Of a DNA stretch of 64,000 nt, positions 1 through 11,259 are shown piece by piece. The notes beneath the pieces are model-generated. The model made no database searches. It was not told the DNA's origin and saw only the letters and a program-made list of their open reading frames with translations. This stretch comes from Chrysemys picta bellii (lineage: Eukaryota; Chordata; Testudines; Emydidae), in contig NC_088792.1 in the NCBI RefSeq assembly GCF_011386835.1, positions 111,324,421 through 111,388,420 on the forward strand, read 5' to 3'. The position numbers were made by a program, and so were the translations under genes. The stretch's first letter is position 1, and each line of letters begins with the position of its first letter.

Positions 1-271
1 ACCTCAGTATCCTGTCTTCCAACAGTGGCTGTTGCCAGATGCTTCAGAGGGAATGAACAGAGCAGGGTAATTTATTGAGTGATCCACCCCTTCATCTAGT
101 CCCCATTTCTGGCAGTCAAAGATTTAGGGACACCCAGACCACAGGGTTGCATTCCTGACCATCTTGGATAATAGCCATTGATGGACCCATCCTCCATTAG
201 TTTTTTTTTTTTTAACCCAGTTATACTTTTGGCCTTCACGACATCCCCGGCAACGAGTTCCACAGGTTGAG
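1..271 (-). mobile_element. 3' part of a CR1-group LINE (family B), antisense
   Basis: This stretch matches the copy at 55.3 kb almost line for line (for example CAGATGCTTCAGAGGGAATG and GATGGACCCATCCTCCAT), which there forms the 3' end of an antisense LINE. The element's extreme 3' end lies just outside the window. The LINE stops at about 271 in GTGCGTTG and resumes at 3200, because a sense CR1 has inserted. It is 3' noncoding and C-terminal LINE sequence and encodes nothing intact. Confidence 0.8.
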
Positions 272-3199
272 TGTGCGTTGGCTGCTTACAAACAGGGAAG
301 AATTGGGAGGGGAAGTAGAAGTGGATGGCAACCTAGGCAGCAGTGACCATGAGATGGTTGAGTTCAGGATCCTCACAAAAGGAAGAAAGGAGAGTAGCAA
401 AATATGGACCCTGAACTTCAGAAAAGCAGACTTAGACTCCCTTAGGGAACTGACGGGCAGGACCCCCTGGGAAGCTAATATGAGGGGGCAAGAAGTCCAG
501 TCTGTATTTTAAAGAATCCTTATTGAGGGCACAGGAACAAACCATCACGAAGTGCAGAAAGAATAGCAAATATGGCAGGTGACCAGCTTGGCTTAACAGT
601 GAAATCTTCGGTGAGCTTATACTCCAAAAGAAAGCTTACAAGAAGTGGAAATTTGGACAGATGACTAGGGAGGAGAATAAAAATATTGCTAGAGCACGCA
701 GGGGTGTAATCAGGAAGGCCAAGGCACAATTGGAGTTGTAGCTAGCAAGGGATGTGAAGGGTAACAAGAAGGGTTTCTACAGGTATGTTAGCAACAAGAA
801 GAAGGTCAGGGAAAGTGTGGGACCCTTACTGAATGGGGGAGGCAACATAGAGACAGATGATGTGAAAAAAAGCTGAAGCACTCAATGCTTTTTTTGCATC
901 GGTCTTCACAGACAAGGTCAGCTCCCGGACTGCTGCACTGGGCAACACAGTATGGGGAGGAGGTGGGCAGCCCTCAGTGGTGAAAGAACAGGTTAAGGAC
1001 TATTTAGAAAAGCTGGACGTGCACAAGTCCAAATCTAATGCATCCAAGGGTACTGAGGGAGTTGGCTGATGTGATTGCAGAGCCATTGGCCATTATCTTT
1101 GAAAATTCGTGGTGATCGGGGGGCAGAGGGTCCCGGACGATTGGAAAAAGGCAAATATAGTGCCCATATTTTAAAAAGGGAAGAAAGAGAACCCGGGGAA
1201 CTACAGTCAGCCTCACTTCAGTCCCCAGCAAAATCATGGAGCAGGTCCTCAAGGAATACATTTTAAAACACTTGGAGGAGAGTAAGGTGATCAGGAACAG
1301 TCAACATGGATTCACCAATGGCAAGTCATGCCTGACCAACCTGATTGCCTTCTATGATAAGATAACTGCCTCTGTGGATCTCGGGAAAGTGGTGGATGTT
1401 ATATATCTTGACTTTAGCAAAGCTTTTGATACGGTCTCCCACACTATTCTTGCCAGCAAGTGTAAGAAGTATGGATTGGATGAATGGACTATAAGGTGGT
1501 GTGACAGACTCCAGTGGGGTACAGGAGTCTGGTAGAGTGCAAATATACTGGTCACTGGATAAGTAGTTTTCTGTTTCCTGAGTGACCAGAGCAGGGGCTG
1601 ACTGGAGTAATCAGGAACCTGCTAGAACGAGTTAAGGCAGGCAGGCTAATTAGGACACCTGGAGCCAATTAAGAAGCTGCTAGAATCAATTAAGGCAGGC
1701 TAATCAGGGCACCTGGGTTTTAAAAGGAGCTCACTTCAGTTTGTGGTGCGAGTGTGAGGAGCTGGGAGCAAGAGGTGTGAGGAGCTGAGAGTGAGAGGGT
1801 GTGCTGCTGGAGGACTGAGGAGCACAAGCATTATCAGACACCAGGAGGAAGGTCCTGTGGTGAGACTAAGGAAGGTGTTTGGAGGAGGCCATGGGGAAGT
1901 AGCCCAGGGAGTTGTAGCTGTCATGCAGCTGTTACAGGAGGCACTATAGACAGCTGCTGTCCACAGGGCCCTAGGCTGGAACCCGGAGTAGAGGGCAGGC
2001 CCAGGTTCCCCCCAAACCTCCCAAATGACCTGGACTGTGGGTTCTTCCAGAGGGGAAGGTCTCTGGGCTGTTCCCCAACCCACATGGTGAATCTCTGAGG
2101 CAAGAAAATCTGCCAATAAGCGCAGGACCCACCAAGATAGAGGAGGAACTTTGTCACAGTGGATAGAAAGCTGGCTAGATTGTTGAGCTCAATGGGTAGT
2201 GATCAACGGCTTGATGGCTAGTTGGCAGCCGGTATCAAGCGGAATGCCCCAGGGGTTGGTCTTGGGGCCAGTTTTGTTCAACATCTTTATCAATGATCTG
2301 GATGATGGGATTAATTGCACCCTCAGCAAGTTTGAAGATGACACTAAGCTGGGGGGAGAGGTAGATACGCTGGAGGGTAGGGATACGGTCCAGAGTGATC
2401 TAGACAAATTGGAGGTTCAGCAAGGACAAGTGCAGAGTCTTGCACTTAGGAAGAAAGAATCCCATGCACTACAACAGGCTGGGGACTGTCTGGCTAAGCA
2501 GCCGTTCTGCAGAAAAGGACGTGGGGATTACAGTGGATGAGAAGCTGGATATGAGTCAGCAGTGTGCCCTTGTTGCCAAGAAGGCCAACGGCATATTGGG
2601 CTGTATTAGTAGGAGCATTGCCAGCAGATCAAGGGAAGTGATTATTCCCCACTATTCAGCACTGGTGAGGCCACACCTGAAGTATTGCATCCAGTTTTGG
2701 TCCCCCCACTACAGAAGGGATGTGGACAAATTGGAGAGAGTCCAGCGGAGGGCAACAAAATGATTAGGGGGCTGGGACACATGACTTACGAGGAGAGGCT
2801 GAGGGAACTGGGCTTATTTAGTCTGCAGAAGAGAAGAGTGAGGGGGGATTTGATAGCAGCCTTCAACTACCCAAAGGGGGGTTCCAAAGAGGATGGAGCT
2901 CGGCTGTTCTCAGTGGTGGCAGATGACAGAACAAGAAGCAATGGTCTCAAGTTGTAGTGGGGGAGATCTAGGTTGGATATTAGGAAACACTTATTTCACT
3001 AGGAGGGTGGTGAAGCACTGGAATGGGTTACCTAGGGAGGTGTTGGAATCTCTATCCTCAGAGGTTTTTGAGGCCCGGCTTGACGAAGCCCTGGCTGGGA
3101 TGATTTAGTTGGTGTTGGTCCTGCTTTGAGCAGGGGGTTAGACTAGATGACCTCCTGAGGTCTCTTCTAATATTCTATGATTCTAAGATTCTATGATTC
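272..3199 (+). mobile_element. CR1 LINE, 5'-truncated and decayed, split by a solo LTR
   Basis: A sense CR1 retrotransposon. It starts in the end of the endonuclease domain (LGSSDHEMVEF, near 345-365). It runs through the linker and reverse transcriptase ([16 protein letters not shown] near 1395-1443; [15 protein letters not shown] near 2265-2312) and ends in a CR1 tail of ATTCTATG-type repeats at 3170-3199. The catalytic FADD box reads FEDD (near 2330), and several frameshifts and stops break the frame. The thumb and C-terminal part is seen as [11 protein letters not shown] and RVQRRATK (2670-2760). An LTR interrupts it at 1500-2158. The CR1 lies inside an antisense family B LINE. It is dead, but was copied recently enough to read easily. 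Confidence 0.9.
1500..2158 (+). mobile_element. Solo LTR of an LTR retrotransposon, 659 bp
   Basis: The element begins TGTGACAG and ends TTTGTCACA, so its ends are 7-bp inverted repeats with the TG...CA termini of an LTR. It is flanked by the 4-bp direct repeat GTGG (1496-1499 and 2159-2162). Removing it and one GTGG restores continuous CR1 sequence (AAGGTGGATAGAAAG). A TATA-like TTTTAAAAGGAGC lies near 1718-1730, which sets the likely strand. Upstream, a unit of about 40 bp is repeated at 1621-1662 and 1678-1715 (GCTAGAA...ACACCTGG), as in a U3 enhancer. No internal retroviral or Gypsy genes remain, so this is a solo LTR left by recombination. The 4-bp duplication fits Gypsy or a class I ERV; the sequence alone does not decide. 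Confidence 0.85.
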
Positions 3200-3885
3200 T
3201 TCTTTTTGTTGTTTTAAATATTAATTTCATCAGGTGTCCCCTGGTTCTTGTGTTATGTGAAGCAGTAAATATCACTTACTTTCTCCACACCATTCATGAT
3301 TTTATAGACCTCTATCATATCCCCCTTAGTCGTCTCTTTTCCACACTGGAAGCTGCGCCATACCTCTAATCACTCACGTTGCCCTTCTCTGTATCTTTTC
3401 CAATTCTTTTTTTTTTTTTTGAGATGGGGTGACCAGAACTGCAAGCAATATTCAAGCTGAGGGCAGGGACATACCATGGATTTATATAGTGGCATTATGA
3501 TATTTACTGTCTTATTATCTATCCCTTTCCTAATGGTTGCTAACATTCTGTTAGCTTTTTTTGACTGTCTTTGTGCATTGAGTGAATGTTTTCAGGAAAC
3601 TATCCACAGTGACTCCAAGATCTCTTTCTTGAGTGGCAACAGCTAATTTAGACCCATCATTGCATATGTTTAGCTGGGATTACATTTTCCAATATGAATT
3701 ACTTCGTATTTCTCAACATTATATTTCATCTGCAATTTTGTTGCCCAGTCACCCAGTTTTGTGAGATTCCTGTGGAACTCTTTGCAGTGTGCTTTGGACT
3801 TAACTGTCTTGAGTAATTATCTGTCATCTGCAAACTTTGTCACCTCACTGTTTACTCCTTTTTCTAGATCATTTGTGAATATGTT

Positions 3886-3970
3886 CATCTCTGTGTCCTG
3901 CCATGAGTTCAGGTGACTGGACTAGATGACTTCTTGAGGTTCCTTCCAATCCTACAATTCTATGATTCTA
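3886..3970 (+). mobile_element. Short CR1 3'-tail insertion
   Basis: About 85 bp containing the CR1 terminal motif (GACTGGACTAGATGACTTCT ... ATTCTATGATTCTA) interrupts the antisense LINE between AATATGTT and TGTTGAACAGCACTGG, which are contiguous in the related copy at 56.3 kb. It is a very short, severely 5'-truncated CR1 insertion. Confidence 0.75.
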
Positions 3971-4992
3971 TGTTGAACAGCACTGGTCCCAGTACAGACC
4001 CCTGAGGGATAACACTATTTTACCTCTCTCCATTCTGAAAACTGACTATTTATTCTTACCCTTTGTTTCCTATCTTTTAACCAGTTACTGATCTATGAGA
4101 GGACCTTCCCTTTTATCCCATGACTCCTTACTTTGTTTAAAAGCCTTTTGGTGTGGGACCTTCTCAAAGTCTTTCCAAAAGTTCAAGTACACTATATTAA
4201 CTGGATCAACCTTGTCCACATGTTTGTTGACTCCCTCAAAGAATTTTAATAGGTTGGTAAAGCATGGTTTCCCTTTACAAAAGCTGTTTTGACTCTTTCA
4301 CAACAAATCACATTCATCTATGTGTCTGATAAGTCTGTTCTTTACTATAGTTTCAACCAGTTTGTCTGTTACTGAAGTTCGTAATTGCCAGGATCTCCTC
4401 TGGAGCCTTTTGAAAAAATTGGCGTTACATTATCTATCCTCCAGTCATGTGGTATAGAGGCTGATTTAAGCAATAGGTTACATACCATACTTGGTAATTC
4501 TGCAATTTCATATTTGAGTTCCTTTAGAAATCTTTGGTGAATACCATCTGGTGTTGGTGACTTCGTACTATTTGTCAATATGTTCCAAAACCTCCTCTAT
4601 TGATACCTCAATCTGGGTCAGATCCCCAGATTTGTCACCTAAAAAGAATGGCTCAGGTGTGAGAAACTTCCTCACATCCTCTGCAAAGAATTCATTTAGC
4701 TTCTCAGCAACAGCCTTGTTTTCCTTTAGTGTTTGTTTAGCACCGTGATTGTCCAGTGGCCCCACTGATTGTTTGACAGGCTTCCTGCTTCTGATGTAAT
4801 TAAACAAAAGTGCTGGTAATTTTTGTGGTCTTTTGCTAGTTGCACTTTTACACTGGACTTGCCAGAGTTTATGGTCCTTTCTATTTTCCTCAGTAGAATT
4901 TGACTTTCAGTTTTTAAAGGTTGCCTTTTTTGCCCTTAACCTCCTCTTTTACTCTATGGTATAGCCATGGTGGCATTTTTTTGATTGTCCTC

Positions 4993-5027
4993 TATTTATT
5001 TATTTGATTATTTATTTATTTATTTAA
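4993..5027. repeat. TTTA microsatellite
   Basis: A short, slightly imperfect run of ATTT/TTTA tetramers inside the decayed LINE. Confidence 0.85.
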
Positions 5028-5260
5028 TACATTTAATTGGAGCCTCTATTATGGTGGGTTTTTTAAATTTCCATGCAGCTTGCAGGCATTTCACTCTTGT
5101 GACTGTTCTTTTTAATTTCCATTTAACTAGCTTCATCATTTTTGTATAGCTCCCCTTTTTGAAGTTAAGTGCTACTGTGGTGGGCTTCTTTCATATTCTC
5201 CTGCCCTCCACTCCCCTCAAGGATGTTAAATTTGTAGGAAAAATCTTAACCACTATATAC

Positions 5261-6084
5261 AATTGTGTTGGCCATGAGGAAAGATTATCAGAATTTCAGC
5301 TTACATTGCAAGGATTTAACATCAAACAGAGGCAGCATTTGATACTAAGGCAAGATCCCACTACGTGATATATTTGGGTAAAGGGATTTTTACCATTCAA
5401 CATCTTTAAAAACTAGAAGGGGAAAATGATTGCTATATCTCTGCTCCTGCAATTTCTTCTAGAGTGGGGAACATGCAGTCAACAATAACATCACTATTAT
5501 GTCAGAAATTATCAGGTTGCTCAAACATCATTATATAGGGTTTGTACAAACCAAATGGGAACATCTCGAACACTGACATCATTGGCTTCCAGACTCATCA
5601 CCCCAATGACCCCTAATTTCTTAACCTAACAAAAAAGAAGCAGCATTCTACTTCACACTTCAATACCTATTTAGTTTATATTCTGGCTACCACCAGTAAT
5701 CCTGTAATAGGTCAGTGCAGTTTTTAATGGTGTCATGAAATTTAAGCATTGGCTAAATTGTGCTTTGGTCTTGCGTGGTAAGAGAAGAAACAAGGACTCT
5801 TCTGCCCTTTACACAAGGTGACAGGGATTGCTCCTTCCAGTATCTCTGCATGATATCCAAACAGCCACCAAAGGAAGCCAGGAGGAGCATCGGTGCTGAA
5901 ACTAGGGATGCTTCCACACCCACCCCCTAGATTGAAGTAGTAATAACAACCCAAATACATGATTTCTGCCTTCAGCACCCCCACTATAAAAATTGTTCCA
6001 GCACTAATGGGAAGGCGGGTCATGATCCATCTCACCTCATTCCTTGCTCTAGACACCACTGTTGACCATACCAGTAGGAGGTTT
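5261..6084. other. Unassigned intergenic DNA
   Basis: I recognise no gene or repeat here. The open frame opposite 5742-6059 has no domain I know and is probably chance. Confidence 0.5.
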
Positions 6085-6260
6085 ACCTTTAATTTGAGTC
6101 TCTATTATGGTGTTTTTAAAAAGTTTCCATGCTTCTTGCAGACATTTCACTCTTCTGCCTGGCCCTTTTAATTTCCATTTAACTAGCTTCCTCGTTTTTG
6201 TGTAGTTCCCTTTTGAGGTTAAATGCTACTGTGATGGGCTTCTTTGGTATTCCCCCTACC
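6085..6260 (-). mobile_element. LINE family B linker fragment, antisense
   Basis: This resembles 5035-5215 (TTTCCATGC.GCTTGCAG, TTTAATTTCCATTTAACTAGCTTC, GCTACTGTG.TGGGCTTCTTT). It is a second, separate piece of the same endonuclease-RT linker region in the same orientation. Confidence 0.7.
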
Positions 6261-7147
6261 TCCATCCTTGACATGGGGCTTTGTGGCCACTAGATCTGCA
6301 TACCCATGGACCCTATGGCCACTCCCCACCCTTTCTGCAGACCTATTCCTAAACTTTCCTGGGCTATGTGGAGATGGTTTGTAGCCTAACTCCATGATGC
6401 ATTGGAATATAGAATCCTGTATGTTGTCTCCACCAATTTGAGTGTATGTTACATTGGGGTTCCTGAGGCCTGAATTGCATCCTTTCCCTAAAGTGTTTTA
6501 TACCATATTAAAACTGATCCAGAAGAGTGGATCATATTACTATATAGAAATGATAGGGCTGGTAGCACTTCCTTTTAGTAAAGTTGCCTAGCACTTGTCT
6601 GCCTCTGGTTGAATTATTTTGGAAGATTTCATCCAAAACATTTCAGCTGTTTCTGAGAATGAAACTAGGGCACGGTATGTTGTTGGCCCATGTTAAAAAA
6701 TTCTGGTGCCACTTTAAAAAAAACAAAAAACAGATCTAGTGATTTCATGCCTTGGATCCAAGACTTGAAATCTGGGGGGAGGTAGCCTTTGTGTCAGGGT
6801 TGTGCTTTTTGCCATTATCATGAAATGCTGCCCAAATTTGGCCAACTTAGATGCTTCAGTTCATAGACAGCTGTAGCTGCTAAAAATCTGTGATGATTCT
6901 ATTCTCACTGAGCACATTCCATCCTCTCACAGCTCGTAGTGCTAACCAGACCGTATGTGCATCATCCCCAAAGAGCAACTGAGCATGCTCCATCTCAAAG
7001 CTATGGGTTCTCAGAAACATTTCCCCTGTAATGCCTGCTCTAGGTCAGGGTAGAGATGGGCACTGGATTTGTCTCTCTTGTGCATTCAGTGACCCCTGGC
7101 TAGTGCCCAGATGGAGGAAGAAGCCATCTGATTTGAATGCAGAGGTG
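6261..7147. other. Unassigned intergenic DNA
   Basis: No gene, RNA or named repeat was recognised. The only low-complexity sequence is a short A-rich stretch at about 6715-6730. Confidence 0.5.
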
Positions 7148-7536
7148 CAGAGGTGCCGACTCTGTGAGTCCTCCGGGGCTGGAGCACCCACGGGGAAAAA
7201 TTAGTGGGTGTTCTGCACCCACTGGCAGCCAAGCTCCCTTCACCCCCCACCCCATCTCCACTTCCTCCTCTCCCTCTCTCTCCTGAGCATGCCACATCCC
7301 CCCTCCTCCGCCTACCTCCAAGCACTTCCCGCCCACCTGTTTGGCGGCATGCTGGGAGGGAGGCGGAGGAGCAGGAACGTGGCATGCTCAGGGGAGGAGG
7401 TGGAGAAGAGGTGGAGCTGGGGTGGGGATTTGGAGAAGGAGTTGGAATAGGGGCAGGGCAAGGGTGGAGGGGGGCAAGGCTGGGGGCAGAGGGGGGATCG
7501 AATATCCTGGGGAAGGTGGGGAAGTTGGCGCCTATG
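7148..7536. mobile_element. Non-autonomous hAT-like element, 389 bp
   Basis: The ends are imperfect inverted repeats, CAGAGGTGCCGACTCTG on the left and GTTGGCGCCTATG on the right. The flanks are 8-bp direct repeats with one mismatch (CAGAGGTG at 7140-7147, CAGAGGGG at 7537-7544). An 8-bp duplication and CAG...CTG-type ends are hAT hallmarks. The interior is GC-rich and self-complementary around the GGCATGCT...AGCATGCC segments (7285-7395). It produces long spurious open frames on both strands and has no transposase. Confidence 0.8.
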
Positions 7537-7559
7537 CAGAGGGGATAAAAAAATCAGAA

Positions 7560-7960
7560 CTGGGGAAGAAAAAGGAGTTTGGATAAGGAGTCTGGTGCAA
7601 CTGGGACTGGAGACAGAGAAAGAAATTGTGGCTAGGAGTAGGAGTGGGAGACTAGTTGGACATGGAGAGATGGGGAGATGGGGAAACGGACAGTAGGAGC
7701 CACTGAGAATAACAGGTATGGGGGTGACAGGAGCCAGTTGGCTTGGGGGGGACACTGAAATCAGATAAGGAGCTGGAGAGAGGGGCAAGACTGGGGCTGG
7801 CGGGACAAGGAGACCACCGGGACTGGGATGAGAAGCCTGAGGAGTGGGGACTGGTACTGGGTGGGAGAATGGGGCTGGGGCAAGGAGCCTAGGGTGGGGA
7901 AGAGACAGGACTGGGACAGGGACAGGTTGGAGGCAATGGGGCAGAAGAAGTCAAGGTAAG
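7560..7960 (+). repeat. Purine-rich degenerate minisatellite-like tract
   Basis: About 400 bp built of degenerate GGGACTGGGA / GGAGCTGGGG / GGGGAGATGG motifs, strongly G and A on the + strand. The opposite strand is open for 158 codons only because of this composition. No clean unit length could be set by eye. Confidence 0.6.
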
Positions 7961-8153
7961 GAGAAACGTTCAGAAGAGTCTGTACCTAGTAGAGCCTGGA
8001 ATTAAATCCAATATTCCTGAGTCTCACCATTCCTCTACTGTCAGCAAATAACTGTGAAACCCACTGGCAAAGTGTGTATCTCATCCCCCTCTAGTGCTGG
8101 TTTTTTTTGTTTGCTTTTTTAAAAAGCCTAAGAAATTACACCAAAATAAACTA

Positions 8154-8352
8154 CACCTCTACCTTGATATAACGCTGTCCTTGGGAGCCAAAAAATGTTA
8201 CGGCGTTATAGGTGAAACTGCGTTATATCAAACTTGCTTTGATCCACCGGAGTGCGCACCCCTTGCCCCCCACCCCCACCCCAGAGCACTGCTTTACCGC
8301 GTTATATCCGAATTCATGTTATATCGGGTCACGTTATATCGGGGTAGAGGTG
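8154..8352. mobile_element. MITE with TA target duplication, 199 bp
   Basis: Inverted repeats CACCTCTACCTTGATATAAC and GTTATATCGGGGTAGAGGTG bound the element, with TA at 8152-8153 and 8353-8354. Further inverted copies of GTTATA(T/G) lie inside. The TA duplication fits a Tc1/mariner-type MITE. It looks like a family I associate with turtles and crocodilians, but I cannot confirm the name. Confidence 0.8.
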
Positions 8353-8904
8353 TATGTTAAAAGAAAATTAGAAATATTGCCCCTTGTGAGTATGAATTAT
8401 GATACAATCCCAAAGTATGTGATCACATGATATTTTTCCACAGGACTCTTCCTCATTCGGTGCACAGCACAGCTCTGGGGATGAATTAGGGTTGTGTAGA
8501 AAAGGAGTCACTTATCTGTTGAACCTCTGCCTCATTTGTTGCAAAAGTTGGAAGGTGTATAGTGAATGAGGCAGGAAGAGAAAGGGTGGTCGTCTCAGTT
8601 AAGACAGTTGAACGCTACCTTAGAAAATTGGATGCTATCTCTACCTCTGTCGCAGAGATCCTGTATGATGCTCAGCAAGTCACTTAAATCAAACTTTTCA
8701 GAGGTGGTCATTAATTATATTCCTCATTTCTGGGTGCCCAACTTTGCTTCAGAGCCGTCAGTGATTTAGAAGCAGTGATCTAGAATGCCATTTTTGACAT
8801 GCAGTTCCATATCCTCTCCCCTTTTGCCATGGCCATATCATATTGGAACCAATCCATCTCCCACTAAAGTTAAAGGATAGATTCCCACTGACTTCAGTGG
8901 AAGC
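8353..8904. other. Unassigned intergenic DNA
   Basis: No gene or named repeat was recognised. Confidence 0.5.
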
Positions 8905-9030
8905 TGGCTCAGGTCTTTAACCCTGTTCTTCAGCTTCCCCATATGTAAAATGGGAATAATCAGGATAAATTCATTAACTTTGCAAAGTGCTTTGAGATCC
9001 TTGGGTGGAAGGGTCTATACAAGTGCAAAG
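8905..9030 (+). mobile_element. MIR / CORE-SINE-like fragment
   Basis: The order CTTCAGCTTCCCCATATGTAAAATGGGAATAAT, then GCAAAGTGCTTTGAGATCCTTGG, then CTATACAAGTGCAAAG follows the core and tail of old amniote MIR-type SINEs. The tRNA-like head is missing. Confidence 0.6.
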
Positions 9031-9868
9031 TGTTTAGAGAACACACTTAGAATTCAAAATGACATTGGGAAATTGGAAAATTGGTCTGAAATCAACAAGA
9101 TGAAATTCAGTAAAGACAAATGCAAAGTCAAGTACTACATTTAAGAAGTAAAAAGTAAATGCACAAATACAAAATGGGGAATAACTGGCTAGGCAAACAG
9201 TGTAGAACAGGATCTGGGGATTATAGTGGATTACAAATTGAATATAAGCCAACAATATGATGCAGTTGCCAAAAAGGCTAATATTCTAGGGTGTATTAAT
9301 AGGAGTGTCATATGTAAGACACAGGAGGTAATTGTTCTGCTCTACTCGGCTGATGAGATCTCAGCTGGAGTATTCTGTTAAGTTTAGGGTGCCATGCTTT
9401 AAGAAAGATGTGGACAAACTGAAGAGAATCCAGGAAAGAGCAACAAAAATGATAAAACGTTTAGCAAACCTGACCTATGAAGAAAGGATTTTTAAAAAAG
9501 GCACATTTAGTCTTGAGAAAAGAAGACTGCGAGTGGGGGTGTTGAATAACAGTCTTCAAAGAGGACCATGATCAATTGTTTTCCCTTTCCACTGAAAATA
9601 GGACAAGAAGCTGTGGTCTTAATCTGCAGCCATGGAGATTTAAGGTACATATCAGGACAATCTTTCTAACCATAAGGATAATCAAGTACTGGAATTGGTT
9701 ATTGAGGGAGGTAGTAGAAACCATTGATGACAGGGATTCCAAGAACAGTTTGGACCTATCAGGGATGGTCTAGCTATACTTGGTCCTCCCTCAGCATGAG
9801 AGATGGACTAGACGACCTCTCAAGGTCCCTTCCAGCCCCACATTTCTATGATTCTGTGATTATTCTTG
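9031..9868 (+). mobile_element. CR1 LINE 3' fragment, sense
   Basis: This is the degenerate C-terminal part of a CR1 reverse transcriptase (IGKLENWSEINKMKFSKDKCK near 9065-9127; KDVDKLKRIQERATKMIKRL near 9400-9460; NLTYEERIF). It is followed by the CR1 3' end GGTCCCTTCCAGCCCCACATTTCTATGATTCTG at about 9822-9858. Several frameshifts. It is more diverged than the copies at 272 and 24742. Confidence 0.85.
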
Positions 9869-10337
9869 GTCTTGTGGCAGCCAAATTTCACTTACACTCA
9901 TAGTTGGGAAAGTCTGTTACTTTATTTGCCTGTGCACTGGTGTCCCCACCTCTTGGTGTGCTCTCTCATGACTGACCCTCCTTAGTTTACTCTCAGTCAG
10001 GTCAGTTCTTGGACCCTCACCTTCACTTAAGACTGTCAGTCCTTTGCTTTTTGGGCTTGCTGTTTCTTTCAGTCTCCTGATTGTTTTCTTGGAGGCAGCC
10101 TGGTGCAAGGCTGTCACCCTTGCTATTTCATGACTTTCTGCCTCCCTTTCCTTTTCTGTGTTCTCCCGTTTATAGCAGCCGTTTTTCCTCTATTGTTTGC
10201 AACTGTGGGTGCCTGCCTCCATGATTGGCCCCTCTGGCAGCTGTGTAGGGTTGTGGTCAAACTGCTTGCTTCTAATCAGAAGAAACTCTCCTCCCCCTGC
10301 TGTCTATGTTTAGTATGGGGTTTGTAGACCCCATTAC
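9869..10337. other. Unassigned moderately GC-rich segment, possible LTR remnant
   Basis: This segment differs in composition from the AT-rich DNA to its right and ends in CCCCATTACA. Its left side carries TGTGGCAGCC. Those termini would suit a decayed LTR, but no target duplication was found and no internal sequence is recognisable. Confidence 0.25.
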
Positions 10338-11127
10338 AACTCCACATTAACTAGGCCATTAAGTCATTGTCCTCACTTTACTACATGAGATTTAAGTTTT
10401 ATTTACAGATTAAAGTGTAGGTAAGACAGGAATAGGGTTCCCATCACTACTGTAAAGGATCTGTCAGCACTTCCATTATAATGCACTATTTCCAGTGGTT
10501 TACAAGCCCATTTTTATTATCTTTTTAATAAAGAATGGATTGTTGGTTTTAGCTATATTAATGTTAAGTAAATAAAACACGGCAGTTTAAGTTGCTTTTG
10601 TCTTACTATAACTAAATTGGCTTCAAGTCAAAAAATTTAATTTGACATGCAGTTTGTTTTTAATTTGTCCAATTAATTTGGATGAATAAGATAGAGACAA
10701 AAAATTAAAAGAAATGGCCATTTCACATACTTATACTGTAACTTCATGAGGATTTTTATTAGGCTGACCTTGCATTCTAGATATGGATTGATATAATATA
10801 CTGGAAAAACTAATATTCCTATGGAGCTATTTCAATTGCTCAGATATCTAATAGCTGTTTTTCAAAAAACTGCTTAAATACATATTTAAGTGGAGTCTGG
10901 GTGGTATTTTGGTTAAAGAATATGCTTCTAAGTAACTTTCCATCAAATATTTTTTAATAAAAAAGAGGAAATTAAAGACAAAAAACTGTTGTTTTAACAT
11001 TCAGGTTTCAACAATAATGAAATTCAAAGTCAAGTTTGACACACCATCCTAACTCACACAATAATGCATTTTTATAAAAATCCACAATGAGATGAGTTAA
11101 GAAGAACATATCAGTCTTACATGGAAA
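10338..11127. other. AT-rich unassigned DNA
   Basis: AT-rich sequence with no gene, RNA or repeat that I recognise. Confidence 0.5.
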
Positions 11128-11251
11128 TAGGCTGACCAGACAGCAAGTATGAAAAATCGGGACAGAGGGTGGGGGGTAATAGGCGCCTATATACGACAAA
11201 GCCTCAAAAATCGGGACTGTCCCTATAAAATCGGGACATCTGGTCACCCTA
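11128..11251 (-). mobile_element. 124-bp hAT-like MITE with perfect 8-bp duplication (copy 1)
   Basis: The ends are TAGGCTGACCAGA and TCTGGTCACCCTA, and the flanks are the perfect 8-bp repeat CATGGAAA (11120-11127 and 11252-11259). A second copy of exactly 124 bp sits at 20768-20891 in the opposite orientation. The TA(G)GG ends and 8-bp duplication point to hAT. The element is far too short to encode anything. Confidence 0.88.
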
Positions 11252-11259
11252 CATGGAAA

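Larger units (their letters stand above)
3200..5260 (-). mobile_element. CR1-group LINE (family B), antisense, continuation
   Basis: This is the rest of the LINE that starts before base 1. Read on the minus strand it shows, from high to low coordinates: the endonuclease-RT linker (KLVKWKLKR, near 5100); a linker and N-terminal RT stretch (NKAVAEKLNEFFAEDVRKFL, 4670-4730); then SPTPDGIHQRFLKELK and SIPHDWRIDNVTPIF (4400-4560), the conserved RT blocks 0-1. Block 3 and later are frameshifted. The 3' portion (3200-4000) parallels 55.6-56.4 kb. A short CR1 tail has inserted at 3886-3970. The family B 3' end (GGTCTGACCCAGTATGG type) differs from the ATTCTATG tail of the CR1 at 272. No intact ORF. 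Confidence 0.8.

Noticed and set aside
7204..7788. Open frames of 114 and 158 codons on opposite strands
   Set aside because: They lie in a GC-rich MITE and a purine-rich repeat; no domain and mutual overlap.
9869..10337. Solo LTR
   Set aside because: TGTGG...TACA ends are weak and no flanking duplication was found, so I left it unassigned.
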